A stretch of DNA of 64,000 bases, from NCBI GenBank assembly GCA_047495785.1, contig JBLDXI010000004.1, forward strand, positions 930,001-994,000, given 5' to 3'. Below, in pieces: positions 47,701-59,336 of this stretch. A model generated the notes under the pieces. It searched no databases and was not told the origin of the DNA. It saw only the letters and a program-made list of their open reading frames with translations. The stretch is from Lepidodermella squamata (lineage: Eukaryota; Gastrotricha). The position numbers were made by a program, and so were the translations under genes. How positions within the stretch are numbered: the first letter of the stretch is position 1; the number at the start of each line of letters is the position of its first letter.

Positions 47701-50700
47701 CATAATTTTAAGAGAAATACGGATGACTTGAAAATATTGCATATTATGCAAATGAGCCATAATGTTGAGATTAGCTTCACTTTATGACACACTCTTTCGA
47801 TTGTGAATTGTTGAGTTGCTCACTGCCTACAACTCTGCTACGGAACGCCGCCATTGGCTTTTTACGCGGGACCATCATGGTGGGACCCTGAGTGGCAGTA
47901 TGGACTGTATTTAGGTGGCAGTATGGGCTTTATCCGAAACTTTGAAATTTATCAGCTTCAAGAGTAATTATAGCGTGAGACGTGGCGATCTCTATCATCG
48001 CATTCTTTGTTTGAAGGTTAGGTGTTGCGCAATAGTGATCACAGTCAGCTTTCACCTTTTGAATTGCATAGGATAGATATAGGACTGAAATGGTTTGCCA
48101 CGTCACGATTTGGCAGGAGGTGAGTGGCTGTAGTAGCAAATAACATAATAGTGCTATTTGACAATGACTAAGGTAGACTAACAATGAGTCCCTCCTGAAA
48201 GAGGCCCTCCCAACGTAACTTGAATTTCAACATTCTGCCTTATTTGCATATGCGCACATTTTTTACGGCCTGGCAAACTTTTGACCTTTGACCTACAAGT
48301 GATGCCTGACCCTGCTTGCGATTAGCGGCGGATATTACCACCAAATCTGCAGTGTCCAAGTGTGAAAAAGCAAGTGTTTATGGTTGATTGATTGAAGATA
48401 GGGGATAGGGAATAGGGCCCAAGTCGATTTGCAGATCCTCGAAGTAACTGCTCTCCAGCGGCCTCGCTAGTGCGGCATGATGGCATTCCTATCCACGAAT
48501 TAGGTGGTGGCTTTGTATATTTAGTGTTGGAGTTGCTAATTTAGTGTTAGATAGGATTAGTGCGTGTGACTTTCAAATTTAGTGCTGGAACCTTAAATTT
48601 AGTGCTGGAACCTTATTTTTAGTAGGTGCAGTTGGCACACCCATTTTTTATGGGCGTCTTTCGAAACCACTTTTCGAAACAGTCAAAGATGTTATATGAT
48701 TGATCGGCATAATTTTCAATAAATCCTCTGCAAATTCAGCATAAAATTCTGTACAAGGCGCATTCATCACCATAAAATTCATACAACGCCTGAATTTCCT
48801 AGAAATATTCGAAAAGCAACCTTTCGCTTACCTTAAATTAGGTTCCGCAACAAGAAAATTTGGTTCCATTTGGTAATATATTTTTTTAATTTTTGTTTAT
48901 TTATTGATAAAAATTACAAAAATTACAAAAATTACAAATCAATCGAACAATTTATTTTCGGAAATAATTATTTTTTCATTAATTGGTCATTTATTTGTAT
49001 AAAATTAATTTCTAGGTTCATTGTGTTCATCGACCACGCCGTCATGCTTGAACGGCGGCTTCCCAGTGCCAGCCGCCAACGCACCCGGCAGCCCGACCTG
49101 CAGCCGATGCATCTGCCCAACGGGCCTATCAGGCGCCGACTGCTCAACCATCGGCGCCGCCCCATCGCCGTGCAACCAAGACCTCGTCGATATCCCACCC
49201 TGCAAACGCGTCTCCTTCGCCTTGCCGACGTACGCGAGCGGCGACGCGTGCACCCGGCGCTACCGAACCGCCGGCAATGGCTTCATCCTCGGCTTCGACG
49301 GCCGCCCCGGCCTGAGGTGCGGCGCCCTGAACAACGACCTGGCGTGTGAGGACTACGTCGAGGTGAGGGCAGTGGCGGCGGATGGCAAGTTGGGGCCGGC
49401 GAGGCGGTTTTGCGCGTGCGGCGTCACGGCTGGCCGCGTTGCGACCATCGACACGAATGAGGTCATCGTCACGTTCCAGAGCCGAGCGGCTACCCCGGGA
49501 ACGCGCGGCTTCAAGCTCAACATCTACGCCACTTGCCAGGTAAAAATATTGAAAATAATCAGAGAATTTGTGCTGATTTATTTTTTAATTAATCTTTTTA
49601 ATTTGGATAACAATTGAAAAAATTCTGAGAAAATTCGAATTAATCTCACCCTCAACTTTGAATTTTCAAATTTTAAAAATTCACAAAATTGAAATTTTGA
49701 TTTCGGGCAAATTAATGAACAAAAAATTTCGTTTGGTTTGAATCTCCGAAAATTCTGAACTTTGAATCGAACCTTTTGGGGGATTAAACATTCCCGACAG
49801 TTTGGCCAGTACAAATTTAAAAATTAATTCGAAAAAATTGATTATAAAACATTAGGAATTTTACTCAATATTATGAAAATTGGGACTGATTTGAGAATCG
49901 CAATTTTCGAACTCTTAATTTGAATGAACCTGTGTAGAAATGCCTGGAAAATTATTTTCTGAAATTTTGAAATATAGCCTTGGACCTGACCTCTGGACCT
50001 TTAATAAAATAGTTCATGGGATGGATAATCAATCGCTTGTCTCAACGATGCCATTGCTCCATTTATCTGAAAATCCTGAAAATGTTCATAATATTTTCAA
50101 AATTTCGAATTCGTAAAAACGAAATTTTGAATTTGCAGGAAAATGAAAAAATTAATTTTTAGTCTTTTGCTCAATTTTAATTTTTTTTTAATTTTTAATT
50201 TCTGAGAAATGGGTGATTTCCCGTGAATTCTTATATAAATTTTTTATGGGAATTATTCTTCCGAATATGAATTTCGTTGAATAATTTTTCATGCGTGTAT
50301 AGGGTGTTTCGGCTACGCACTACTCGAACCGGTGCCGCATCACTCCATCCGGCTACGACTACATCGGCATTAAAAGTGTCGCTGAGAACAACAAGACGTG
50401 CATGCCGTGGCCGCCGGGCATCATCGACGACGAGCTCAGCTACCCGATGGGCGATCGCCAGGCGTCGAAACACTACTGCCGCAACCCGTACCGCCAGCAG
50501 TCGGAGCCCTTCTGCTACACGGCGGCGTCTTACATCGAAACAGCTCAGTGCAATCCGATCCCGCACTGCCGTAAGCTACATTTCCCATCATTGACATCGT
50601 CATTTAAAAAATCCGATATAAATTGAAAGTGATATTTTCGAAAAATTTCAAAATATTTCAAATTTTTAATTTCAACCTTTCAACATTATTTAGAAGTTGG

Positions 50701-51732
50701 GTGAACAAAATTTCGAAAATAATATTAAAAAATTGCGAAAATTCCCAATTAAATCGCCAGAGAGAAATATACTATTTCCGATTTTTTAAAATCTAATACA
50801 GAATTTTCTGTATCTGAATCTGCTGGATTTTTCTCAAAAAGAAATTTCATCATCAAATCATCAGTTCCCAATTAGCAATTATAAAATTTAGCGAAAATTT
50901 TTAAATATCGTGATCTCTAGCTCCTGGACAACCGTTGCTAAGGTGGAGCATCGCACTATTTCATTTATTTTTTGATAGCCGCAACACGTTGTTTTTTCTG
51001 TTATTTTCAGACTCGACCGTTCGATGCAATCGGCGCAACGGCGACTTCAAGGCCTGTCGTGAATACAAGCCGAAGGAACCGAAATTCGGCTGCCACCCTG
51101 ACGAATCCACGGTTTGAATAAGACAATATGATTGAGGTTAAATTTGAAAATTCTATCTTTGAACCCAGTTGACGCCACTTCGTGTATTCCCGGACCCCGA
51201 TTCTTGCAATATTAACGTAACTTTTCTTGAAATCATAGCATTTTCAATAGATTTTATGTGAAAAATCTATGTTTAGGGTGTGAAAATGTGTTACGACATA
51301 GACAGCTCGACGATTAAGTGCGTTGAAACGTTCCGTCAATGCCCTGCCCCTACCAGAAAGGTTCGCGTCAAAATTGCAGCTTTCAGTGCGGAATCTTCTA
51401 ATTTTTGTGAAATTTAAATCAGATCGGCCACATTAGCTTGTACAAACGATTCGAGAAGAACATGCGCTTCTGTAAGATGGGCAAGGTAAGATTCCTGATA
51501 TTTTGGCTCATTGGTGATTCGATCCGATTTATAGGTTCCGCACTTCCGCTGTGTCACATACGCTGATCCGAATTCGTTCAAAGCCTGCCGACCTGTCAGT
51601 GTTGGGTGCCGCAAAAACGTCGAGGTAAGCAGCGACTGTGACCATTTCCACAAATATAATGCTGGACTTTATCTATAGTATTCGGTTGGCGAGTACGAAG
51701 ATGTAACCAGTTGCATTCCCGAGTGGCTATGA
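44795..51732 (+). CDS. Secreted pseudo-astacin with EGF, CUB, kringle and four-cysteine modules, about 692 residues
   Basis: Exons: 44795-44869, 44919-44987, 45334-45523, 45642-45765, 45828-45930, 46272-46336, 46398-46618, 49016-49539, 50303-50570, 51011-51111, 51169-51216, 51277-51360, 51423-51485, 51535-51624, 51679-51732. Signal peptide MIRVAVIICAVFITGSYA. Residues about 95-282 follow the astacin fold: KWDSPIFYKLD, ILTAFADATGVAFQEW, GFPPEHTRIDRDYSITVNW, PFDFASASLFNPHSF and LSLEDKKRLYILQ. HExxHxxGFxHE reads LGLLITFGFPPE, and the Met-turn SxMHY reads SASLF, so all three His, the Glu, the Met and the Tyr are lost; no zinc protease activity is expected. Then EGF (286-325), CUB (about 335-457), a six-cysteine kringle (468-546, HYCRNPY, FCYT) and three four-cysteine modules matching the lectin-family exons. 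Secreted; perhaps a binding or scaffold protein. Confidence 0.8.
47352..48642. mobile_element. Inverted-repeat element with 12-bp duplication in intron 7 of the pseudo-astacin gene
   Basis: A 12-bp direct repeat, ATTTTTTATGGG, lies at 47340-47351 and 48643-48654. Just inside, the two ends are inverted copies sharing GGTTCCAGCACTAAATTT and a TGCACC tract. A 9-12 bp duplication points to a Mutator-like element; no transposase is seen. It lies wholly within the intron and leaves splice sites intact. Confidence 0.65.
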
Positions 51733-51897
51733 AGCGAAAATGACAGCTTTGACTCGAGCCATGAGATTTCTCTTGATTTCTCTCTTGAGATTCTTGAATT
51801 CAACTATTTATTTTTCTCGCGACAGGACTCATGCTTTGAAAACTTCATAATCGAATATATTTATTTGAGTAAATTGTAAAATAAATAAATAAATAAA

Positions 51898-51950
51898 TTG
51901 TTCGTAATCTTGCTGAATATCAACTTGACATTCAGCAAGATTACGAACAA
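51898..51950 (+). repeat. Perfect 21-bp stem hairpin after the pseudo-astacin gene
   Basis: Left arm TTGTTCGTAATCTTGCTGAA(T), an 11-base loop, then the exact reverse complement. It follows overlapping AATAAA signals at 51880-51897 and lies 165 bp after the stop. It could be a 3'-end structure, a small-RNA precursor or a miniature element. Confidence 0.65.
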
Positions 51951-52299
51951 GCTAACAGCGAACAAAATCATCTTCTTGGTATTTTTGGATCAATCAGTGA
52001 ATGCAAGACATTTTTTTATTGCCGACGAGCACAGGAAATAATATATCGATACCTTGAACGGTAGCGTTATATTTGAATTCCGGTTCACTCAACAAGTGAA
52101 TAGCTGATCAGTTTGAAGGAAATTCTACATTTTTCCAGGATTTCCATGGAAAAAAAATAAAAAAATGATAAAAGACGAGCAGTGATCACCTCGTCATGAT
52201 AGCTGCGTGCAAAAATGATATCGATACAATTTTTTAAAAGTGACTTTTTCAGTTTATCGAAGAAACTGTTGTAATAAACAGGGATTTCACATTCAATCA

Positions 52300-52430
52300 A
52301 GACCTGTTTATGTCCAGGTCCAATGCTAATTCGTGCGCGGTGTGCGTATGGTCACTGTCTCTAAGGTGGCAATCGCAGCGGGCGGCAATCTTATGTCTTA
52401 CGGAGTTTGCGAAACCTATGTTGAATGAGG
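52300..52430 (+). pseudogene. Lectin-like domain 3' end relic
   Basis: Ends MSYGVCETYVE and a stop, then a 3' flank resembling that after 53596 (AGCTTTTA-AATGGCTGTT). Only the last dozen codons are recognisable. It is a partial duplicate of the relic at 53285-53596. Confidence 0.45.
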
Positions 52431-52654
52431 GATATGTAAGGCATTGAGGCTGCCGTTAGCTTTTAAAATGGCTGTTACGTATGAGGATGATACTTTATAA
52501 TCTGCTGCAAACAAAATTCCAGTAAATATAACCGGACTTATGGTTTGGAGATATTTACTGACAGGCCGGATCTCGACTTTTCGACCGTCCTGGATCTCCC
52601 CCGAATGAAAAAAAATTGTTTGCTGCATTGGGAAAAGTGACTTGTAATTTCAAA

Positions 52655-52805
52655 CAAAAATCGAGCGAAGCGAGGACATTTTGAAGATTTTCCATTGAGA
52701 CACGTTACAAAACCGGCGAAACAGCAAACATCGGGCTAGATTCATTTTATTGCCCAGCCTGGCCATCCCTCTGAAAATCGCACACTGAGATCCGTGCAAT
52801 AGCCA
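52655..52805. repeat. Dispersed repeat, copy B
   Basis: Shares ATCGAGCGAAGCGAG, GAAGATTTTCCATTGA and CTGAAAATCGCACACTG with the insert at 23262-23590, in the same order. Confidence 0.55.
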
Positions 52806-53284
52806 GACGAAGTCCTGGAATTGTTCTCTTTTTCACACGACAAGAAAGGTTTTCGCTGATCAGGATAATTAAATAGATGTTAGCCTTTTTGATTCGAGAA
52901 ATGAATGAAAAAAGTGATGACCTACTTGCGTAAAATCATCGTCGCTGGACGTGGAACAGCTCAGGTTCAATCGAAATTCAAGCAAATTTTCAAATCAGCC
53001 TAGCTAAACCTGCGACCAAGCGCAGTAATATTGAGCTGATTGAGCGTATAAGTGCGGAGTACAGGAAAATCATTGTTAGAAACTTCCAAGTGAGATCCAG
53101 AGAGTTCAAAAAGATGACCTGAGATGACCCTGTGGCGCCAGAGGGGCAAAATGTCGATTTTTCTGACCTGTTGTTTTTATGACTTTATGACAGTTTTCTA
53201 GTAATTCGACTACGCTGATTTCAGCGCAGCTCACAGAATTGTCTAATTCATTATAGTTTTGGAGATATGACATAGGGAAACCTG

Positions 53285-53596
53285 GCGCCGCCGCGTCCAG
53301 ATGTAGCCACAAAGTGCTCAGAACTAAGTGGCATCTTGTCAACTGTTAAAACAGCTTCCGACCTAGCCCAGGTTGCCAGCCTTTTACCCACCGCTAGCAG
53401 TGCATGGGCAGGTCTTGCTCCAGATGCCGGCGTCCTGAAATGGTCGGAAGGTTCTGCTTTCACATTCGATCAATCTCTGCTCGGCAACTCATTGAATAAT
53501 AATCAATGTGGCATTATTCTTTCTTCTTCTTTGTTGTATTTGACTGATTGCGAGAATGGTGTATTATTCGCAGCATGTGAAACCTATGTTGAATAA
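53285..53596 (+). pseudogene. C-type-lectin-like domain exon of a second subfamily
   Basis: The open frame gives KCSELSGILSTVKTASDLAQ, AWAGLAPDAGVLKWSEGSAF, QCGIILSSSLLYLTDC and FAACETYVE. This is the order of a lectin-like domain: first cysteine with GGxL-like strand, WxGL, WxxGSxF and the three closing cysteines. It is clearly diverged from the LCESF-ending copies (ends CETYVE). No module exons are found within 700 bp upstream, and no signal peptide, so I call it a fragment or an exon of a gene whose other exons I could not place. Confidence 0.55.
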
Positions 53597-54559
53597 GTGA
53601 TTAAGGTCGCCGTGAGCTTTTACAATTGCTGTTGAAACTTTACAGCATATTAATGATACGTAAAAAGTTGAGGGCTTTGACAGTAACAGTAATAGTATAA
53701 ACCGAGCAATATATCATTTTCTCGTAGTTACGGTTCTCTCATGCATCACGCGAAGAATTGCCGATTTTACGCTAAGAGGGAAGTTAATCATCTTCGCCGC
53801 CTTCGCGTATTCCCGGACGTCGTCCGCTTTGTGCTGCCGCTTCGCGAGGACATCGAGTCTGTTTGGCTTTCCGCGTCGCCGCCAGTGAAGTCGCCTGTTT
53901 TCCTTCTCAACGCTCGCCTGCCGCCCGGCCCGCTCCCTGTCCCACGTTCGTCTCTCTCCTATGTCTTCTTCACCTTCCTGCTTATTTCCTTGTTTCCTCT
54001 TCTTATTGGTAAGAAACTTCTGTCTCTGCTTTCTTAATACTAATCACTAGCCTTCTGTCTTATACTGTGTCTGATAATTCCGCTCCTTGTGATAATCTCA
54101 GTGTGTGCCCGTCCGATGTTATGAGTGGCGCACTGTCCCGGACAAGTGCCTCATCGTCTTGTGCCCGCGCCTTTTCTCTTTTATTCTTCCCTTCCATCCT
54201 GTATATTTTCGTTAGGCATAATTCATTTTTTGGAAAAAGGACACAATAAAAAGCTTTTCGTTTCGTAATGCCCCATAGTTTCACGAGGTTGAGAGTTATG
54301 AAAGATAGTACAATCAGCAAAACTGCGTTGATAAGCGCAGAAAAGAATGGGGACAGGTTTTTTTCAAATTGTCGACAAATAGTGACAATATGAGCATGAT
54401 CAATCACAATGTTGACTTCAAACTTACTACACCTTTTTTCATTTGCATTTTCATAATGTGCAAAACCAATTTCACAAAGGCGATGTTTGATCGCGTGTTC
54501 TCATATTTAAATTTGATTTTTTTTCTCATTATTTTCATTTTATTACTCGCGCTACTTGA

Positions 54560-55288
54560 AGAAGCAGTTTCTATAAATAACACTAGCGCGCACTTCTCGC
54601 CAGTTTCTCCAAAAACTGTCATTGTTGAAACAGCAAGGCGCATTACGCTGCGTTCGCGCTCAACGGTGAAAACCCCAAATCTACAACAGCTAATCGAGAA
54701 AAAAGAGACTGAGAAAGCTAAACTCAAGCTGCTAAACAAGCTGCTAAACAGAAGAAAAATCGCGATGCGGCAGTCAACAAGCGGCGCGGAAGGCCGATGA
54801 AGAACGCGGATAAAGACTCTGTTTTAGCGGCCGGTCCTCCACTGCCACTGCCGAATCTGTCCGGCTGTCCAACCTCATTTGGTGCGTCCTCATCATCGAC
54901 GTTTCATACGCTAGCCACGGGAATGTCCGTTTCTCCCGATTCGGCAGGTACCTCAAACCAAGGTTCATTTGGTTCGTTTGTTTCCGCGCCGCCAAATTTG
55001 CCGCCTGATACAACAGGATTTCAGGCCCCGAATGTGACTTCAATTCAACTGTACTGTCAATCCTCGCGTGCAAGAAGACAATGGAACCCGTACGAGATAA
55101 GCCTTCTGGAATGGGTCATCTGGTACTGCAATTCACTGGGTGATAAACCTTCGGAGCAGATGGTCGATGACTTTATCGCTTGGTTCCGCAATACTGGTCG
55201 GGGCGATTTTTCAGCTTTGCTGCGCCACAACTCTAGAGCGATTTCTTACAAAGCCAGCCAAGTCATCAGGGATCGCAAAAAAAAATAA
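54560..55288 (+). pseudogene. Accessory ORF of the Tc1/IS630-like element, frameshifted
   Basis: Two overlapping frames join within a duplicated 12-base unit (AAGCTGCTAAAC twice) near 54730-54755. After the join the reading is AAKQKKNRDAAVNKRRGRPM, with an AT-hook-like KRRGRP, a proline/serine-rich stretch and a C-terminal globular-looking part (QWNPYEISLLEWVIWYCNS, RNTGRGDFSALLRHNSRA) ending RDRKKK. This resembles a DNA-binding accessory protein, but I cannot assign a family. The frame upstream of about 54500 runs through the terminal inverted repeat, so it is unlikely to be coding. The break may be replication slippage in the duplicated unit. Confidence 0.5.
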
Positions 55289-55419
55289 ATAAAACTTGAA
55301 TTTGAAGCGTTTAATTTGATGAAGAAGAAATAAATCATTACTTCAGGTGTTTGCTCCTCACAGTTTTTATTCAACTTTTAATTCTCGCCAATTTCGAAAT
55401 CGCAATTAATGTTTGATAT

Positions 55420-56480
55420 TTAATCCATTATTGGTTCGCTCGCGATGCAGGCTGGTAGATAGTTTAGCACATGGCGATCGCAATTAGCCACAAGTTCAGG
55501 TGTAATAACTGCACGAAGATGCCTTTCAATGATTTCACTCAAAAATTCACGACGGGTATTTTCTAGAACAGCGCCAACAACACGCGCAGCCTCGATAAGC
55601 TGGTAGTATTCCAGCCTAGGCATAGCTAGTTCGTTTTTTATCGCAGCTTTTACAGCTGAAAAAACGTTTTCGATAGGGTTCAAAAACGGCGAATATGGTG
55701 GGAGAAATTTGAACTGATGCAGCTCCCGCAGCGGAAAATCGGCGTCAGGATAATGGCTTCTCAAATTGTCCAGAATAATGACAGCTTCGTTTTGATGGCC
55801 AATTCGCTCGCTAGTTTGCGTGATAAACGTTGCGAATCGTTCACAAGTCATGCCCGTTTCAGAAATTTCGTAATAGACCAGCCCTCTAACAGGTGAAACT
55901 ACCACCACCACAGACCGGGTGTTTACCGGGAGAAGCTGTCGGCAGTAAAACATAGGCTCGCTGTCCTTTCGGCGCTCTGCCACGGCCGCGACGAGTCCAA
56001 AGCGAAACGCCAAATTCGTCTTGGTAGTAGTGAATTTGGCGATTGCGGATATCAGAGAACCAGAGCGCATATGCGGCTCGTTCCAAAATAACATCAGCCC
56101 GGTTGCGAGCAGCGGGATACGGGTGAAGACGTTTCATCGTAATTAGGGCGCCATCCAATTTTCTGTGGATCGTCGTGATCGAAAATTCTGCATTAAAATT
56201 TTGCAGCAGTCTCATCCTGAGATCCTCCAACGTCAGCTGGGAGTTTTCTTCGATTGCCCCAACTAAATGTTCAGTAAACTGAGCTTCCCAACGGCGGGGA
56301 GCACCTCCTCGATGCTCAGCTTCAATGCGAGCATCGGTGCGATATGTGTTGATGATATTATACATGGTTGTTAGAAATTCCGAGAACCTTTGCAGCCGCA
56401 TGAAAATCTTCGCCATTTTCGAAGGCAGTTACCAACCTTTCCCTGTCAATATTTGATGTCTTTTTGTACGCTCGCGGCAT
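55420..56480 (-). pseudogene. Tc1/IS630-type DDE transposase, two frameshifts
   Basis: The ATG at 56480 begins MPRAYKKTSNIDRERLVTAF, then a helix-turn-helix-like segment (EDFHAAAKVLGIS). That frame stops at 56358 while the continuation (NIINTYRTDARIEAEHRGG) lies in another frame. The middle contains SITTIHRKLDGALITMKRLH and the first catalytic Asp in YYQDEFGVSLWTRRGRGR. A second shift near 55940-55960 leads to VVVVVSPVRGLVYYEI, the second Asp in VIILDNLRSHYP and the Glu in PPYSPFLNPIENVFSAVK, the DDE_3 signature. The frame ends at 55420. All three catalytic residues survive, so only the frame is lost. Confidence 0.8.
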
Positions 56481-56491
56481 TTAAACGGATA

Positions 56492-59336
56492 TCGTTCACG
56501 TCGCGGAAAAACTCGCACTTCGGTTTTTTTTTCTGATTACAGTAATTTCGTATACAGTTTAGTTGACTGTATTTTTTGTACAGCTCATCTCGACAGTATT
56601 GTTTTCTACGGTATTACGGCTGTAGAATTTGTACAGTAAATACCGGCCGTACATTGGCATACAGTAATCACACTGTACTGATAAGTACTGCCAAATGCCG
56701 TATTTATTAGTACTGTCGAATGCACTGTACATAGATGTACGGCGAATAACTGTATTTATCATGTACAGCTGGGGCTGCTGTACCTCAATCTACGGCTAAT
56801 AACAGTAGCGGCGGTACAGTGAAAATCGTGGAATATGTATCTAAGTATGAATGGCTATAATCGACGGGTCATGTCTGATGAACGCGTTTGATAAAGCCTT
56901 TATACTCGTTTTGCCTCATTTCAGAGGCTGGTATTTGTTTCCGGGAAGCCGACCTACTTTACGGCGGCGACAAATGAGCTAGCGACAAAATAGACGCATA
57001 TCATTATTATAGCGTAAAGAAATTTCATGCCCTTGAACGTTTGAAAATTATTAAGGATCACACTGAATTCTCGGAATTCATAGAGAATAGAGTTACCAGA
57101 GATGAAACTCCTATTGGAAACTAGAAGTTTTAATTCTTTTGCCGATTTCGTAAAATTTCATTATGGCGGATCTTTTTGAAAGTCGCGCATGCATGTTTAC
57201 ATGTAAAAAATGGTGTTTTTCCACGCGCTATACCCACTATCCCCCATCATGGAATTTTTATTTTTTTATTTTAATCGAAGGGGATCGGTTTCATCTACAA
57301 CCAGTTCAAAGGAATCCGTACGGAAATGCACGGTTTTGACGCCATAGCGGTTTTCCCGAAGGTCACTTTTTGGGGGTTTAAAAATAGTTTTCGGCTTGAC
57401 CCCAGGGCCACATCCTTGATCGGACTATCGTTTTCTCTGCGACATAAGAGCCCATATCTAAATAAAAATTAGCAACATTTTAGCCGCGACGATTTAGCGA
57501 GACACGTTTCAGCCGTAAATGTGTATTTCAAAGACGGCATTCCCTCATTCGACATTTTAGTCAGCGACAATTCAGCCCTAATTACTCCCAATAACTTATT
57601 GGCCAATTGAGTGCGAAGCTCTGCCCATAACTATCCAACTCGTCGTAACTGCCTTGTTCGTTTCGTAAACACTATTCGGCCCGCTGTCAGCTCCCCTGTT
57701 GTAGAGGTGAAGGTCGCATGGATGTTGTAACCAGAAATGTCTTGACGCCCGAATAAAGAATTCATTGGCCAACGGTTTCTCCGGCTGTGGCGTGGCCTTT
57801 CAAGTAAGCTATGGGCGGGGCAGTTATTAAAAAAGCCCAATTTGTTGTTGAATATCAAAACTTAGGGCATAGTTGCGTCGGAATGGCAATAATTTCCAAC
57901 TGTCTTCATTTCACAGGGGGAGGGACAATTTTGCTTTGTGAAATCGGCCTTAATGATCGATTTTTCCGCCTAAGAGAGAGGTTTTAGACCGCAATTTTGA
58001 GCCGACAAGGTAAAAGATTAGGGAAATTCGTATTTTGAGGGCCCCGAGAAATTCCAACAGGGAAAAGGGAAAATCCGGCACAGGTCCTCAGCTAAACTGG
58101 TCCTAAAAATGAGGTTAAGGCAGTCTTTCCAAGTCGTTACTTCGATGTTGGTTGTTATGTTACGACCGAAGTCCGGTAAAAAAATTAAAAAAATGTTCGG
58201 CCACTCGACTTGGTCGATGAGCGCGGTCGGGCTCTGGCTCGCGCGCAATAAGTGTGAGCCGGAGCACGGCGGGACAATGCGCGCGCACGTCCATTGTTCT
58301 CGATTTGGGGCCCATTGTACCTGGGTTGACACCTACGAGCCGAAGCCCGACAAAGGTGTTTGATAAGAGAGATTGTAGGCCCGTCGCATCCCGGTCGACC
58401 AGAGCGCGACGTGGAAATCGACTGTGGCCACGTCGGGGTCTGATCGACCAGACCGCGATGTGGTCGCTTTCGGACTTCGGTCGTAACAGTTACATTGTAA
58501 CAAGCTTATTACATATAATTAGCTCAGAAATAACCACAAATTCCCACAAATGCGTTCAAAAGAACGCGGATGTGGTCAACACCGTTAAATTTTAAAACTC
58601 GTTTGGCCTGGTGTGAGGTATTTCCCGTTTGTTTCAACTGAACTTTTCTCACATTTTGTATGAACTTGCCACCCATTTTCACTTGATATGTTTGCAACAC
58701 GGTCTTCTCGATCTTTCAACCCTTTCAAGGCACGTGCAGCACATAAAGCTTTCAGACCGTTTAAAAGATAGTCGAATCAACTGACTTCTTTGAAACTTCT
58801 TTGAAACTTCTTTCAAACCTGGCTAATAGAACACACCTCTGGGCCCACCACTAGCTCAAATCATGAAGTTCTTGGGCTTGACCTCCTCACACCTCACACC
58901 AAATGGAATCATAATTTTGGATTTACATTGACGAGATTTCACCAAGATATAAAATGCAAGACTGAAAAAAATTGGTGGATACTTCTTTTTATCCGAAAGT
59001 TTAATTTGTAAGGTCATGCGTTGCAGCATTTTGATAAGTCCGACGGTACTTTTTTCTACAGTACTATGCTGTACTTTCAAATACTGCAAGCCGTACTATC
59101 AACTACGGCTGGATACCGTACAATCATATACAGTTGCTATCGACAGTACTTAGACTACAGTTATATTCCGCTGTACCAGATCATACGGTTGGCCCGCCGT
59201 ATTAGGAGTACGGTCGACAAAACCGTACTTTTTATACGGTAGAAATTACAGTACAACTCGATACAGCATGAGCCTACCGTACTACAAGTACTGTCGGACT
59301 TTTTCAGAAGTGCGAGTTCTTCCGCGACGTGAACGA
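56492..59336. mobile_element. Nested TA-flanked inverted-repeat element, 2.8 kb
   Basis: Ends TCGTTCACGTCGCGGAA and its inverse, about 32 bp with few mismatches, each bordered by TA (56490-56491 and 59337-59338). Dense TACAGT, TACGG and GTACTG motifs fill about 56540-56820 and 59040-59300, mirror-placed at the two ends. The interior has no recognised gene. It lies 11 bp upstream of the transposase start codon, so it separates that gene from its promoter. Confidence 0.75.

Noticed and set aside
48870-49349. Arginine-rich 159-codon frame on + strand
   Set aside because: It overlaps the EGF/CUB exon 49016-49539 in another frame; the EGF/CUB reading has conserved cysteines and correct splice phases, so this is a shadow.
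50930-50960. Possible extra exon between kringle and first module of the pseudo-astacin gene
   Set aside because: It has AG and GT borders but its phase does not fit; exon 9 joins exon 10 in frame without it.
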